17,812 bases of DNA from JBBRYB01 sp038238115 (GCA_038238115.1 JBBRYB010000054.1:1-17812); one strand, 5' to 3'. Shown: positions 8,401 through 16,175, counted from the first letter of the stretch. Made by a program: numbers and translations. Notes: generated by a model not told the origin, from the letters alone.

Positions 8401-9001
8401 CGATGCCGTTGAGTGCTTCGATGCTGTCTCGGAACCCGACCGTGTGCAGTCCTCGCCACGTGCCGTCGGCGAAGACCCGCGCGTTGAACTGGAGATGCAG
8501 ATGCCGGTGCGGGTCACCGGCCCGGGAGGTGAAATGCCGGACCGTGACGGCCTCGATCCGCTCCACTGGCACCTGTACTTGCCGCCCTCTCGGCCCGACG
8601 CGGGTCGTGGCGTGCTCGGCGACCCAGGCGATGATCTGCTCGGCCGCCCGCTCCTGCGCCGCGTCATACGCCGCCGCCGCCGCAGGATCCAGTGCAGCAA
8701 CGAGCGACCAGGTCTTCGGGCCGTTGACCGTGATCTCCACGAACCGGACCGCGCTGCCGTCCCGACGGAGCCGACCGCGAGCCTCACCGGTCACGGGGTC
8801 CTGACCGGCGACCCACCGCTCGTACCCATCCCCATCAAGGACACCGAGATCCTCCACCGCGCTCCCCGGTGAGGCGCCGAACCGGTGCGCCAGACCGCTG
8901 CCCTCGGCAAGGTAGTAGTCATCGACGCGGGAGCGGTCGGCCTCAACGTACGCACGTGCCGCGGAAGCCGCGCCGCGGTAGACCTTGACCCCTCCATGCA
9001 T
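5411..9001 (-). CDS. MobF-family conjugative relaxase with helicase domain (TrwC/TraA-type)
   Basis: This 1196-aa protein should nick oriT, bind the 5' end covalently and unwind the strand for transfer. The N-terminal relaxase domain (~1-300) has candidate catalytic tyrosines Tyr18 and Tyr29/Tyr30 (DDYYLAEG) and the metal-binding triad HRHLH (His165, 167, 169). A RecD-like helicase follows: Walker A GAAGAGKTT (~462-470), Walker B DEAG (~548), GDRHQLPAV (~576), and motif VI YVAMTRGRHQN. The last ~300 residues are charged and helical, probably coiled coil. Start ATG 9001 is preferred over TTG 9007. No strong ribosome-binding site was seen. Length fits actinobacterial MobF proteins. It is the only transfer gene in the element. 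Confidence 0.92.
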   Translation of the reverse strand: MHGGVKVYRGAASAARAYVEADRSRVDDYYLAEGSGLAHRFGASPGSAVEDLGVLDGDGYERWVAGQDPVTGEARGRLRRDGSAVRFVEITVNGPKTWSLVAALDPAAAAAYDAAQERAAEQIIAWVAEHATTRVGPRGRQVQVPVERIEAVTVRHFTSRAGDPHRHLHLQFNARVFADGTWRGLHTVGFRDSIEALNGIGHAAVMTDPGFRAALAAAGFTLDPSTCEVAELAPYVGGFSERAAQIGRNIDRYEAEWRAANPGQEPGPVVRRSWDRRAWKDARPDKIIPTDGATMLAHWNQQLHDLGFRAPVPQPGLQIVVGGPSVGALDRQADVETVLTRLGARRSAWNSADIRGEVEKQIAATGLVGEAAVRTELAEDLTARVIEACVPLLDRSDVAEHVRSLSSAHVLGVEADIVTRLASRAEASVEPAALPPVEGVDDAQRAAVAVLAGQAKLMVVEGAAGAGKTTTLAAAKSGVEARGHRMLVVTPTLKAAQVAARAVGQAGSVAWLVHQHGFRWDDAGRWTRQSATPAAEALLAPGDLLLVDEAGMLDQDTAKALLTVADEMDARVAFLGDRHQLPAVGRGGILDIAASWVTREAHVDLGVVHRFSDPEYAAISLALRTGAAMYGIPGEDSDERPGGSVGEVWGALLRRNQIRIYGSEAERTQTLAQVAADAIVTRHRDTASTLLMADTREQAAALNGAIRDRLVAVGHVDDCQAVVTRAGERIGVGDRVATRLNDRDLGVANRDTWAVTAAGADGSLTLRGRRATDERAVLAGYVREHVELAYATTVYGAQGETTGTGHLLLGEHTSAASAYVAMTRGRHQNVTHIVADDVNDARRQWDDAFSRDRADLGPTVAAARAGEDVDCYGSQTPVRRLDQVLAELRVTWIQQADLTEHHQHLTGERDTLQQVAAIRTRFAPTRERLRAEQSLAETTWRQAHHVVADLDTMLNSQAADLQTRVWAAWSQDLSQAQQAAGVVDQGAGRFGQRRRQVHAATDDLTAFTQRWHPVHPDLPTDPAELARQVEWLHGRRVKEQIHAYATRQVAEAHPDADAVRRAERTAWTAFEVAKKARTRLDTTLYNELRPYGRAAHVADPGQRLTTVTDELAIVERDLTTATAQVDRLRNEPVIRALPSDGLKAEHGQWAADRAAQSQTAAREAQLRWGRQQQAHRIGPSHPGHHPALDHGRGIER

Positions 9002-9039
9002 GACCAATCACGTCCAACAAGTCGCCCGAAAATAACTCG

Positions 9040-9112
9040 TGGGCCGCCCGTCCACGGGCGGCCCATCTACGACCTTCGTAGCATGCGTGCCGACGATCTG
9101 AAAGGTCTATAG
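9040..9112. other. Candidate origin of transfer (oriT)
   Basis: Directly upstream of the relaxase gene are three features. The first is a perfect 26-bp palindrome (9040-9065, TGGGCCGCCCGT and its complement). The second is a small hairpin CTACGA-CCT-TCGTAG (9067-9081). The third is GTCTATAG at 9105-9112. The last matches the nick region of plasmid R388, a MobF system cut within TGTCT/ATAG. Structured repeats beside a nick site upstream of the relaxase gene are usual for oriT. The eight-base match is short, so this is a hypothesis. The large palindrome could alternatively be a terminator. Confidence 0.4.
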
Positions 9113-9590
9113 GGCATTTCGACAGGCCATTGGAGCAGAAAGTTGGGCAGCCAATAGCAGTCAGCGATATCCAGCAATTCAGGTTGGATCGGGGTTCATC
9201 GGTCGGTATCGCGGAGGCTCCACAATCAGGAGCACGCTGATCGGTTTCAGCTTGTTGGTGCGCGACCTTGCGGCCATGCACATGACCCTGCCTACGCCGT
9301 CGCTGAAGCCGCTGCTACCCTGCGGCCCTCGCCGACACCTCAGCCATTTTTCGACGAGTCGGTCCACTTCGAGCACATGCTGCTCGACCTGCTCCGCATG
9401 CACGGGGGACGACTCGCCGGCGCTCTGCCCGCTGGCCGGAAACCGCGCCGCTCTACTGCGCCCGGCTGGAAACGGCTGTCGACCGGATGCTCGACCTGGG
9501 CGGTGACAGACTCAGGCGTGGTTGCTGTTGGCGGGCGCATTCAATTAGACGGGTGAGGCGATCCTCCCAAACTGAGTGCGAATTCACCAC
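9113..9590. other. Gap between oriT candidate and restriction operon
   Basis: No convincing gene was found. One plus-strand open frame (about 9160-9553) has protein-like stretches such as FFDESVHFEHMLLDLLRMHG. It lacks a start codon near its beginning and a ribosome-binding site, so it may be a remnant. Minus-strand frames here look like chance. Confidence 0.35.
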
Positions 9591-9596
9591 TACGCT
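9591..9596 (+). promoter_or_regulatory. -10 box for a leaderless restriction operon transcript
   Basis: TACGCT is followed by exactly six bases (TGCGCC) and then GTG 9603. This fits a leaderless transcript whose first base is the start codon. It decides the start of the first restriction gene and is the only promoter seen for all three genes. Confidence 0.55.
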
Positions 9597-9602
9597 TGCG
9601 CC

Positions 9603-10271
9603 GTGCCCGATCATCCCACCTTGCCGACCCATGTGCTCAGCAAGGGCGCCGTGCGTTGGGCTATCGACACGCTGGGGGCGCGGAAGCTGCACCCAACCTT
9701 CGTGATGTACCTCTACCTCCGCAAGGAGCACCGGGCGGGGCGGCTGGCGGATGCCTCGGCATCGTCGAACGAGGTGCTGTCGCTGATTCGGATGCCCGGG
9801 AATCCGACGAAGCCGTACTACTTCCCACTCATCGACCGTGGCGAACGTACCGGCAACCTACTGCCGAGTTTCTGGCGTGCCAAGAACATCCAAGGCAGTT
9901 GGTCACCCGGCTCGATCTTCCGTCAGAAGGGCGGCGGCTGGCTCGGTGTGGCCACGGGGGGGTACACGCTGCCTGACGATCACGTTGAGCGCGCGTTCAG
10001 GGATCTCCTCTACCAGACGCCCGTGTCGGTGCTCGCTCTGGGTGCGTACTTCCTGCGTAACGATGGCTTCGTGCTGTCGGGGGAATCCACGGCGCTCGAC
10101 GTCATCGCTGGCTTCCGCGTGAAGTTCGACTACCCCGACGACGCAGAGGACGAGTTCGCCCGACTGTTCAGCACAGACGTACCGGAAGACGACGGCTTCT
10201 CCTGGTTCGATACCTTCACTTCGACTGCGCCGTTGGAGTCCCTCGTGACAGAGGAGCCGAGCGATGTTTGA
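9603..10271 (+). CDS. Uncharacterised first gene of the McrBC-like operon, candidate DNA-recognition subunit
   Basis: I do not recognise this 222-aa protein. It is soluble, with aromatic- and basic-rich stretches in the first half (PTFVMYLYLRKEHRAG, KPYYFPLIDRGERTGNLL, SFWRAKNIQGSWSPGSIF) and an acidic C-terminus. No nuclease or ATPase motif is visible. It overlaps the McrB-like gene by 8 bp, so the two are translationally coupled. The McrB-like partner lacks the N-terminal DNA-binding domain that E. coli McrB carries. This small protein is therefore the natural candidate for target recognition. That is inference from operon layout only. GTG 9603 is chosen because of the -10 box 6 nt upstream; GTG 9576 is the in-frame alternative. 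Confidence 0.75.
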   Translation: MPDHPTLPTHVLSKGAVRWAIDTLGARKLHPTFVMYLYLRKEHRAGRLADASASSNEVLSLIRMPGNPTKPYYFPLIDRGERTGNLLPSFWRAKNIQGSWSPGSIFRQKGGGWLGVATGGYTLPDDHVERAFRDLLYQTPVSVLALGAYFLRNDGFVLSGESTALDVIAGFRVKFDYPDDAEDEFARLFSTDVPEDDGFSWFDTFTSTAPLESLVTEEPSDV

Positions 10272-11229
10272 GGGATTGGTCTCCGGCGTTAGGACACTGG
10301 TCGCTGACGATCTGGAAATCGGGGTGCAGGCCAAGGCGGCGACGGGCCACGCCTCGTCAGCACCGGATGCCCCCGACATCACAGCTGATCATCCGCAGGT
10401 ACGGGAGATAGTGCGACTGGCGCAGATCTACGGCGGTGTCATCCTGTCCGGTCCTCCCGGCACATCGAAGTCGTTCTTCGCCGCTGCGGCCGGTCAGATC
10501 ATAGCGGACGGCAACAAGCGGCGCTATCGGTTCGTCCAGCTCCACGCGAGCTACCAATACGAGGACTTCATGCTGGGGTTCACCCCAACCGATACCGGCT
10601 TCAAGCGCAAGGAAGGTCCCTTCCTCAGGCTGGTGAAGGACGCGGCCGCCGACCCCGAGAACACCTATGTGCTGGTCATTGACGAGCTTTCCCGGGCCGA
10701 TGTGGGACGTGTCTTCGGCGAGGCGCTGACCTACGTCGAGCGCAGCAAGCGTGAGCTGCCGTTCACCATCGCCAGTGGCGAGGAGATCAAGGTCCCATCG
10801 AACTTTGTCGTCCTCGCCACGATGAACCCCTTTGACCGAGGTGTCGATGAGGTCGACGCTGCCTTCGAGCGGCGCTTCGCCAAGATCTCGATGGATCCTG
10901 ACAAGGAACTGCTGGACGAGATCCTCACGGACAACGGCATGGATGAGGATCTCAAACGGCGCGTCATGGTCTGGTTCAACCGGATCAACGGTCACGCCCA
11001 GAGCAACCCGGCAGCCGGCGTGGGTCATGCCTACTTCTGGGACGCCAGCGACGAAGCCACTCTGGCCGACATCTGGGACTACCAGCTCAAGTATTTGGTG
11101 CAGCGTGCGTTCCGGCGGGACCAGAACACCCGGGCTGCGCTTGAAACGGGCTGGGAGCACATCTTCGCGCGACCGGAGACGGTAGAGGAGCCAGCGTCCG
11201 AGGCGACGCCGGCTCAGCCTGAGGCTTGA
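10264..11229 (+). CDS. McrB-like AAA+ GTPase motor of a restriction system
   Basis: This 321-aa protein has the McrB-type AAA+ core nearly alone. Walker A is SGPPGTSKSFF (Lys69) and the family signature HASYQYEDFMLGFTP is at 94-108. Walker B is VLVIDELSRADVGRVFGE (Asp140, Glu141), sensor 1 is LATMNPFDRG (185-192), and the arginine finger region is AFERRF (Arg203/204). McrB proteins form hexamers that hydrolyse GTP and drive McrC-dependent DNA cleavage. The Walker A has Ser-Lys-Ser instead of Gly-Lys-Thr, a variant that keeps the essential Lys. Residues 1-45 are too short for a DNA-binding domain. ATG 10264 has GAGGAG 8 nt upstream. It is followed almost directly by the mcrC-like gene. Confidence 0.9.
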   Translation: MFEGLVSGVRTLVADDLEIGVQAKAATGHASSAPDAPDITADHPQVREIVRLAQIYGGVILSGPPGTSKSFFAAAAGQIIADGNKRRYRFVQLHASYQYEDFMLGFTPTDTGFKRKEGPFLRLVKDAAADPENTYVLVIDELSRADVGRVFGEALTYVERSKRELPFTIASGEEIKVPSNFVVLATMNPFDRGVDEVDAAFERRFAKISMDPDKELLDEILTDNGMDEDLKRRVMVWFNRINGHAQSNPAAGVGHAYFWDASDEATLADIWDYQLKYLVQRAFRRDQNTRAALETGWEHIFARPETVEEPASEATPAQPEA

Positions 11230-11231
11230 CC

Positions 11232-12617
11232 ATGACCGAGCTGTCGAGCGTGCAGGTCGTAGAGTGCGACGAGTACGAGTACATCGACGTCGACCCGTCG
11301 CTTTGGTTTGGCGAGGGACACCGAGCGATCTTCAACTCGGAGATTAACGGAAAGGACGTTCTGCGCGTCAACTTCTCTGGCGGCGTTTTGCGTCTGCAGG
11401 CGACCTCCTTCGTGGGCGTCATCCCGATCAATGACCGCTTCGTCCTCCGCGTGAAGCCCCGAGTGCCGCTGAGCAACCTCACGCGCATGGTGATCGAGAC
11501 TGGCCAAAGCGTGCTGGCGCTGTCAGCTTTCCGCGACTACGCGGGCCGTGGCACGGCAGACGACTGGGCGATGGACCGCTACACCGATGCCTTGCTTGAC
11601 TACGTCGATGTAGTGCTCGACGCGGGCCTGTTGCGCACCTACGAGCGTCGTGAAGACGAGGGCCACTTCCCGCACGGTCGCATCGACTTCACGCCCACGA
11701 TTCAGCGGTTCGCTGCCAGAGGCATCCCCAACAAGGCGGCCTTCTCGTGGTTCGAGCGCACGGTGGATACGCCCGCCAACCGCTGCATCAGGGCGGCGAT
11801 GGAGGTCGTCTACGACCACCTTATGAAAGCCAAGAAGAAGCCGCGCAAGGGAGATCAAGGTCGACTGAGACGACTTGCGGGCCAGTTCCCGGCCTTCGAG
11901 GAGGTCAGCGATGACCCCGACTACCGCTTCCTGCACGAACCTCAGGTGCTCGGTTTGTCGCCGCTCCCAGACCCGCGCTCCTACTACCGGCCTGTGCTAG
12001 ATCTGTCGGTGCTCATCGTGCGGGGCATCGGCGTCGCGCTGGACCTCGGTGGCGAGGACGTGCGAATGGGTTCGCTCCTTATCAACACGAACGAGCTGTT
12101 CGAGAAGTTCGTACGTGTCAACTTGGCGAAGCAGGCGAGTGCCAATAACTGGCGGGTCGACGTGCTGGACGGAAACACCGAAGGCAAGGTCGATCTCTAC
12201 GACGTACCCGATGAGCTTCCTGCGCCCTTCGGGACGCCACTGCCCGCGATGGCCAGCCGTGACGCGGGCAAGGCGCAGCCTGACGTTGTGTTGCGGACGG
12301 CAGATGGCCGTGTTCCGCTCATCGCTGAGGTGAAGAACACGGTCACGTCAGATCAGGCGTTGCCGGATCGTGGCCACGTCGAGCAGGCCGTGACCTACGC
12401 GCTGCGCTACGGCGTCAGCTTAACGCTCCTGATCCACCCGTGGAGCAAAGGAACCAAGGGGCTCGTCTACGTCGGCCGGGTTAGGTCGATCGACGTTTAC
12501 GACTACCGGCTCGACCTGTCATCTGAGGAAGGGGTCGACGGGGCCTTGGCGGACATGGCCGCGAAGGTGGCCGGCTTGGCCGGTATCATCCAGGCTCAGG
12601 CTCCGATGTCCGGTTGA
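11232..12617 (+). CDS. McrC-like restriction nuclease subunit
   Basis: This 461-aa protein is the nuclease partner of the McrB-like motor. Its N-terminal region (~30-75: INGKDVLRVNFSGGVLRLQA, FVLRVKPRVPL) is the McrC domain that docks on McrB. The C-terminus carries a PD-(D/E)XK site: Asp351 (QPDVVL), Glu366 and Lys368 (IAEVKNT), followed by a helix with EQAVTYALRYG. All three catalytic residues are present, so the enzyme should be active. ATG 11232 lies 2 bp after the upstream stop, with GAGG upstream; TTG 11226 would overlap it. The 3' end overlaps the convergent methyltransferase gene by 22 bp. Confidence 0.92.
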   Translation: MTELSSVQVVECDEYEYIDVDPSLWFGEGHRAIFNSEINGKDVLRVNFSGGVLRLQATSFVGVIPINDRFVLRVKPRVPLSNLTRMVIETGQSVLALSAFRDYAGRGTADDWAMDRYTDALLDYVDVVLDAGLLRTYERREDEGHFPHGRIDFTPTIQRFAARGIPNKAAFSWFERTVDTPANRCIRAAMEVVYDHLMKAKKKPRKGDQGRLRRLAGQFPAFEEVSDDPDYRFLHEPQVLGLSPLPDPRSYYRPVLDLSVLIVRGIGVALDLGGEDVRMGSLLINTNELFEKFVRVNLAKQASANNWRVDVLDGNTEGKVDLYDVPDELPAPFGTPLPAMASRDAGKAQPDVVLRTADGRVPLIAEVKNTVTSDQALPDRGHVEQAVTYALRYGVSLTLLIHPWSKGTKGLVYVGRVRSIDVYDYRLDLSSEEGVDGALADMAAKVAGLAGIIQAQAPMSG

Positions 12618-13741
12618 TCCGTCCAGTTCACGAGGTCGACACCGATGGCGTCGCGGCCTTCCTTGATCGCGGTCTTGAGCGTGGTGCCAGTACCGGCGAA
12701 GGGGTCGAGCACGACGCCACGGGTTGGTGCGTTGTGTCCGCAGTCCGTCCAGCCGACGGTGCGCTTCTTGGCGAATGTGAACTCGCGAAAGTACCCGCCG
12801 AGCGCGGCCTTTGCCTCGGCCGCAAGTCGCTGCACCTCGAGGCTATTGCGGCCGGTACCATTCTGGAACTTGGTGGCCTTGCCGACGTCAGACACGCCAA
12901 AGGCCTGGATGGCGCGGATGTGCTCGGGCCTCAGTCCAGCCTCATGAGCAAGCTCCATCGCACGCTTTGCCTGGGGACGCGCGGGGTCAAGCTCGGCCGT
13001 GCGCTCCACGACGCGCTTACGCGGGATGCCGCATTCCGCGCAGACCTGCTGCGGCGCGGCCAGCGTGATGGCGCGGCGAACAAGCTCACGCGGGTACGGC
13101 GCGAGGTGGGCGCCCATGTTCCGTTCTGGGTTGATCGTCCAGACGTCGCCGGGGTTGGCGCCGTTGCCGAACCTTTCGGAGTAGCCCACGAGGTCGTAGT
13201 AGTAGTTCGGCTTGTACGTCAGGTGGATGACGTACTCGTGGCGGTTGGCCAAGCGGTTCTTCACCGGGTCCGGCATACCGGACTCCTTGACCCAGATGAC
13301 GCGGTTGCGGATCAGCCAGTCACCCTTGACAGCCTGCCACTCGATCTGTCCGGGGATGCCGAGCAGTGACTTGTTGAAGTAGGTGTCACCGACGTTCAGG
13401 AAGACGGAGCCATGTGGGCGCAGTACGCGCTTCCACTCGGTCAGACACACCATGATCGACGCGACGTAGGCGTCGGCAGTGGGCTCGAGCCCGATCTGAT
13501 CAGAGTGCCCGTAGTCGCGCTTGTTCCAGTACGGGGGCGAGGTGACGATGAGGTCGACAGAGTCGTCCGGAAGACCGGTCTTGCGGGCGTCTCCCGGCGT
13601 GAACGTGAGGTCGGGATCTACCAGGTCGTGTTGCCAGTCCGAGAGCTGACTGATCGAGGCGGTTCCGAGTTTGGCTCGACCTGCGGCAGGCTCCGAATCT
13701 GCTTGCCGCGCCTGGGCGGCACTCTTGGCGGGTCGGCTCAT
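12596..13741 (-). CDS. Beta-class site-specific DNA methyltransferase, probably N4-cytosine
   Basis: This 381-aa enzyme transfers methyl from S-adenosylmethionine to the exocyclic amine of a base. Motif order is catalytic TSPPYW (67-72), motif X-like HLAPYPRELVRRAI (212-225), then SAM-binding DPFAGTGTT (346-354), which is the beta class. TSPPYW favours N4-methylcytosine over N6-methyladenine, though this is not certain. A zinc-ribbon-like site is split: Cys234xxCys237 and Cys334/His336 are separated by ~96 residues instead of the usual short loop. Start ATG 13741 has AAAGGGA somewhat far upstream. It is convergent with the nuclease operon and should protect host sites from it. Confidence 0.92.
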   Translation of the reverse strand: MSRPAKSAAQARQADSEPAAGRAKLGTASISQLSDWQHDLVDPDLTFTPGDARKTGLPDDSVDLIVTSPPYWNKRDYGHSDQIGLEPTADAYVASIMVCLTEWKRVLRPHGSVFLNVGDTYFNKSLLGIPGQIEWQAVKGDWLIRNRVIWVKESGMPDPVKNRLANRHEYVIHLTYKPNYYYDLVGYSERFGNGANPGDVWTINPERNMGAHLAPYPRELVRRAITLAAPQQVCAECGIPRKRVVERTAELDPARPQAKRAMELAHEAGLRPEHIRAIQAFGVSDVGKATKFQNGTGRNSLEVQRLAAEAKAALGGYFREFTFAKKRTVGWTDCGHNAPTRGVVLDPFAGTGTTLKTAIKEGRDAIGVDLVNWTDQPDIGA

Positions 13742-14220
13742 GAGGAGGTGTGTCCCTTTCGTCGTGCAACGTCAGTGTGCGCGAGGCCTGACGCTAGTGG
13801 TGGGAGCCGACAGAACAGCATTCCTGCTGGTCACGGCCCATTGACCATGTATATCGAGAATCATCCAGGTCGTCGCGCACGGCGGCTGGCGCGTCGCTGT
13901 GCTTCAGGTCGACCGATCGGGAAGGTCGACTACGCGGTCCGGGACGTAGGTCTCCTCCACGGTGCGTCCGGCAGCAAATGGTCCGCAAGAAGTTCGGCCG
14001 AGACCAGAATCATCCAACGACGTCCAGCAGCGCCCGTTGGACTTTCGCGCCGGCCGTGGTTCTGGTTGAGCCGGGCGGACAACCCAACCGCCGGTCAGGG
14101 AAGGGCAGCCCTCGGACGGTCCTCGAAAGCCTCGAACGCAGCCGGGAGCCGGTACTGAAGTTCGTCATGGGTCGGCCGATCTCCCTCTCGCAGTGCGGAG
14201 GGAGGCCATGTAGACCCGCC
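13742..14220. other. Gene-poor right end of the integrated element
   Basis: No supported gene was found. A minus-strand open frame near 14090-14200 contains THDELQYRLPAAFEAFEDRP before a stop. It has no proper start and may be a fragment of an unidentified gene. The methyltransferase promoter should lie at the left edge. The right side leads into the putative distal integrase arm sites. Confidence 0.35.
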
Positions 14221-14250
14221 AGTCCGCACACAGTCCGCAAGATATCCGCA
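14221..14250 (+). repeat. Putative integrase arm-type sites, distal side (3 copies)
   Basis: AGTCCGCA (14221), AGTCCGCA (14232) and TATCCGCA (14243) start exactly 11 bp apart in one orientation. They end about 94 bp before the att core at 14344. The int-side pair (3411, 3422) shows the same unit and period, so after excision both sets would flank the attP core. Confidence 0.5.
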
Positions 14251-14343
14251 AACCCCCAACGGGAGCCAGTACTAGTCAACGCACGAAAGCCCTGGTCAGA
14301 CCACCTTCCACGGCATCAGCCGCGTTCAGCTATCAGCGCCCGG

Positions 14344-14386
14344 GCGGATTAAAAGTCCGCTGCTCTGCCAGTTGAGCTAGGGGCCC
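14344..14386 (-). repeat. att core plus displaced 5' half of the original tRNA-Lys
   Basis: The minus strand reads a tRNA-Lys 5' half: acceptor strand GGGCCCC, D arm and the whole anticodon arm with TTT anticodon. It then stops matching at 14343. The first 27 bp (14344-14370) are identical to 3304-3330. Its GGGCCCC would pair perfectly with the GGGGCCC still present at 3275-3281, so this is the native host 5' half. It cannot form a tRNA by itself. Confidence 0.85.
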
Positions 14387-14597
14387 GGGACGTGCGGAAT
14401 TGTGTGTGGAAAACCGCTGACGCCCGTGGTCACGTCTGTTCGCACGTCGACGTGTCCGGGTTCGAGTCTAGAGGGGCACGGCGTTGGCCCTGCGGCCACT
14501 CGGTCGAACGGACATCGAGGCGCCACGCTGAGCCGCAGGTGTGAGCGAGGCGCACTGGTTCCGGTGGGGGAGCGGGTTGACCTGGCCGATCGGTATT

Positions 14598-16175
14598 TTA
14601 GGCAGCGCGGGGATGGTGCTGCTGATGCTGGGCTTCATCGCGCCAGACCTGCAGTGCCCAGGCGTTGTCTGCCAAGGTTGCCAGCAGCACGACTGCTGTC
14701 TGGTTGTGGACGCCCCAGGCCGGGAGGCGCTGGCCGTAGAAGGCGCGTTCGAGTTGCGCGTTGAGGCTCTCGGTGTCTTGGCGCATGCCGTATAGGCGAC
14801 GGTGATCGTGGCTGGTCGCCGGAGCCATGCGCAGATACTCGGTGCGGTTGAACCCGATCTTTCTGTCCGCATCGGTGGTGAGCAGGGGCTCCCACCATTC
14901 GTGGTCAGGGTGTCCAGCGCAGGGCAGGGAGTACCGGCCGTAGAACTGATGCCGGACCGTTTCGTCCTTGTGTCGGGTCGAGTCGCGTTTGGTCTGGTGC
15001 CGTGTCAGCTCGCGGTACTCGCTGCCCCCGTCGACATTGACGAAATGCTCGAAGATGGTGCCGGCCGCAGCCCATAGTTGGTGGCCGCCACATTGGGCCT
15101 CGCGCTTGACGCGACGTGGACTCCAGGGCAGTGGTTGGGCGGCGTAGCCGTGGCCGTCGATGAGGATGCCGCCCTTTCGGGCTGTTCGACGTCGAGCGGG
15201 TGCGATGATCCCGCATCCGGTGACGGTCTGGATCTCGTTGAGGTGGGTGCCGCGCCAGGCGCCGTCGGCGGTGAAGCCATGGATGCCTCCAGTTCTCTGC
15301 GCGAGGTCAAGCGCCAGCCGGGTGAACACCCGCCCCTCTCCGCCCTCGGTTGTCGCGTCGAAGTGAGCGACGCCGAGGATCACGCGATGGTTGGCCAGGC
15401 TGGAGCGGATCGAGGCGATGGCGAACTTGGTTCCCCAGGCCAGCCCCTCGACGCCGCCCTCGCCGTATCGCTGTCGCGCCGTGTCTTGGCGCACCGGACG
15501 TAGTTCGCCGGTGGCCTTGATGAGTCGCTCGGTCTCGAGTGAGCGCAGCGGGCTGCTGAATACCTTCCCGTCGAGACCCACGACGTGGTCGCGTCGGTAC
15601 TTCCCGACCGACGCCGTCTCCGTGTCGTTCAGGAGTCCGATCTGCTCAGCGAGACCTCGCCGCACGGCGAGGTCTCGCTGAGCAGTCACCAGATGCTCAA
15701 GCAACGTTTCGCTGATCCTGTGCCCCACGAAGTAGGACCAGTGATCTCGATTGGGACCTACAGACGGAAGGTTCGTGAGGCCCTCGACGCCGATCACGGT
15801 CGCCGCAGCGGAGCGGACCTCGGACCAGATCATGGTGTCGGCGAGGGCTCGAGCGGTTGCAGACGCGGAGCCGTAGACCCGAATGCAGGCGCCGAATAGG
15901 ACCAAGCACCAGTCGGGGTAGCTCAGAGGCCTCCCGCCGACGGTGTGGTCTCGCTGCGTCCCCTCAGCGACGTGCGCAGCGATCTCGAACAGATGTGGGT
16001 CCGCCGCGAGTGCCCGCACTCGACCGAGGTCGGTGCCAGCTGTCGCCCGACGCCGGCGCTGAGTTTGGGACGCCAACTCGACCGTCCGCCGCGGCAACGT
16101 CCCCGGCTCCGAACCCGTCAACAAGCGACGATGCCTGCCCGAGTCCCCAACCGAGCGAGATCGGCCGCGACTCAC
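14598..16175 (-). CDS. DDE-type transposase, 525 aa
   Basis: This protein is predicted to cut and join element ends with an RNase-H-fold DDE site. The likely catalytic residues are Asp202 (VVGLDGKVFSS), Asp304 (FTADGAWRG) and Glu469 (RQDTESLNAQL), at spacing normal for IS4-like/DDE_Tnp_1 enzymes. The N-terminal ~60 residues are Arg-rich and probably bind DNA. I cannot place it in a named IS family. The start is GTG 16175, whose GTGA overlaps the stop of the upstream recombinase-like gene, so translation is coupled. The open frame extends further upstream, but only through the coding sequence of that gene. No obvious terminal inverted repeat was found in the ~210 bp beyond its 3' end (14387-14597). 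Confidence 0.8.
   Translation of the reverse strand: MSRGRSRSVGDSGRHRRLLTGSEPGTLPRRTVELASQTQRRRRATAGTDLGRVRALAADPHLFEIAAHVAEGTQRDHTVGGRPLSYPDWCLVLFGACIRVYGSASATARALADTMIWSEVRSAAATVIGVEGLTNLPSVGPNRDHWSYFVGHRISETLLEHLVTAQRDLAVRRGLAEQIGLLNDTETASVGKYRRDHVVGLDGKVFSSPLRSLETERLIKATGELRPVRQDTARQRYGEGGVEGLAWGTKFAIASIRSSLANHRVILGVAHFDATTEGGEGRVFTRLALDLAQRTGGIHGFTADGAWRGTHLNEIQTVTGCGIIAPARRRTARKGGILIDGHGYAAQPLPWSPRRVKREAQCGGHQLWAAAGTIFEHFVNVDGGSEYRELTRHQTKRDSTRHKDETVRHQFYGRYSLPCAGHPDHEWWEPLLTTDADRKIGFNRTEYLRMAPATSHDHRRLYGMRQDTESLNAQLERAFYGQRLPAWGVHNQTAVVLLATLADNAWALQVWRDEAQHQQHHPRAA

Noticed and set aside
7799..8872. Plus-strand open frame of 357 codons
   Set aside because: Antisense shadow of the relaxase N-terminal domain; composition is Arg/Gly/Pro-rich without recognisable motifs.
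10357..11160. Minus-strand open frame of 267 codons opposite the McrB-like gene
   Set aside because: Antisense shadow of an AAA+ gene with intact Walker A, Walker B and sensor motifs.
12614..13369. Plus-strand open frame of 251 codons opposite the methyltransferase
   Set aside because: Antisense shadow; the minus frame carries all methyltransferase motifs.
14443..14454. 12-bp palindrome CACGTCGACGTG
   Set aside because: Palindromes of this length are not rare in GC-rich DNA and nothing nearby ties it to a function.
14458..14480. GGTTCGAGTC-like stretch resembling a tRNA T arm near the displaced tRNA half
   Set aside because: The flanking bases do not form a T stem and no acceptor or D arm accompanies it, so it is treated as chance similarity.
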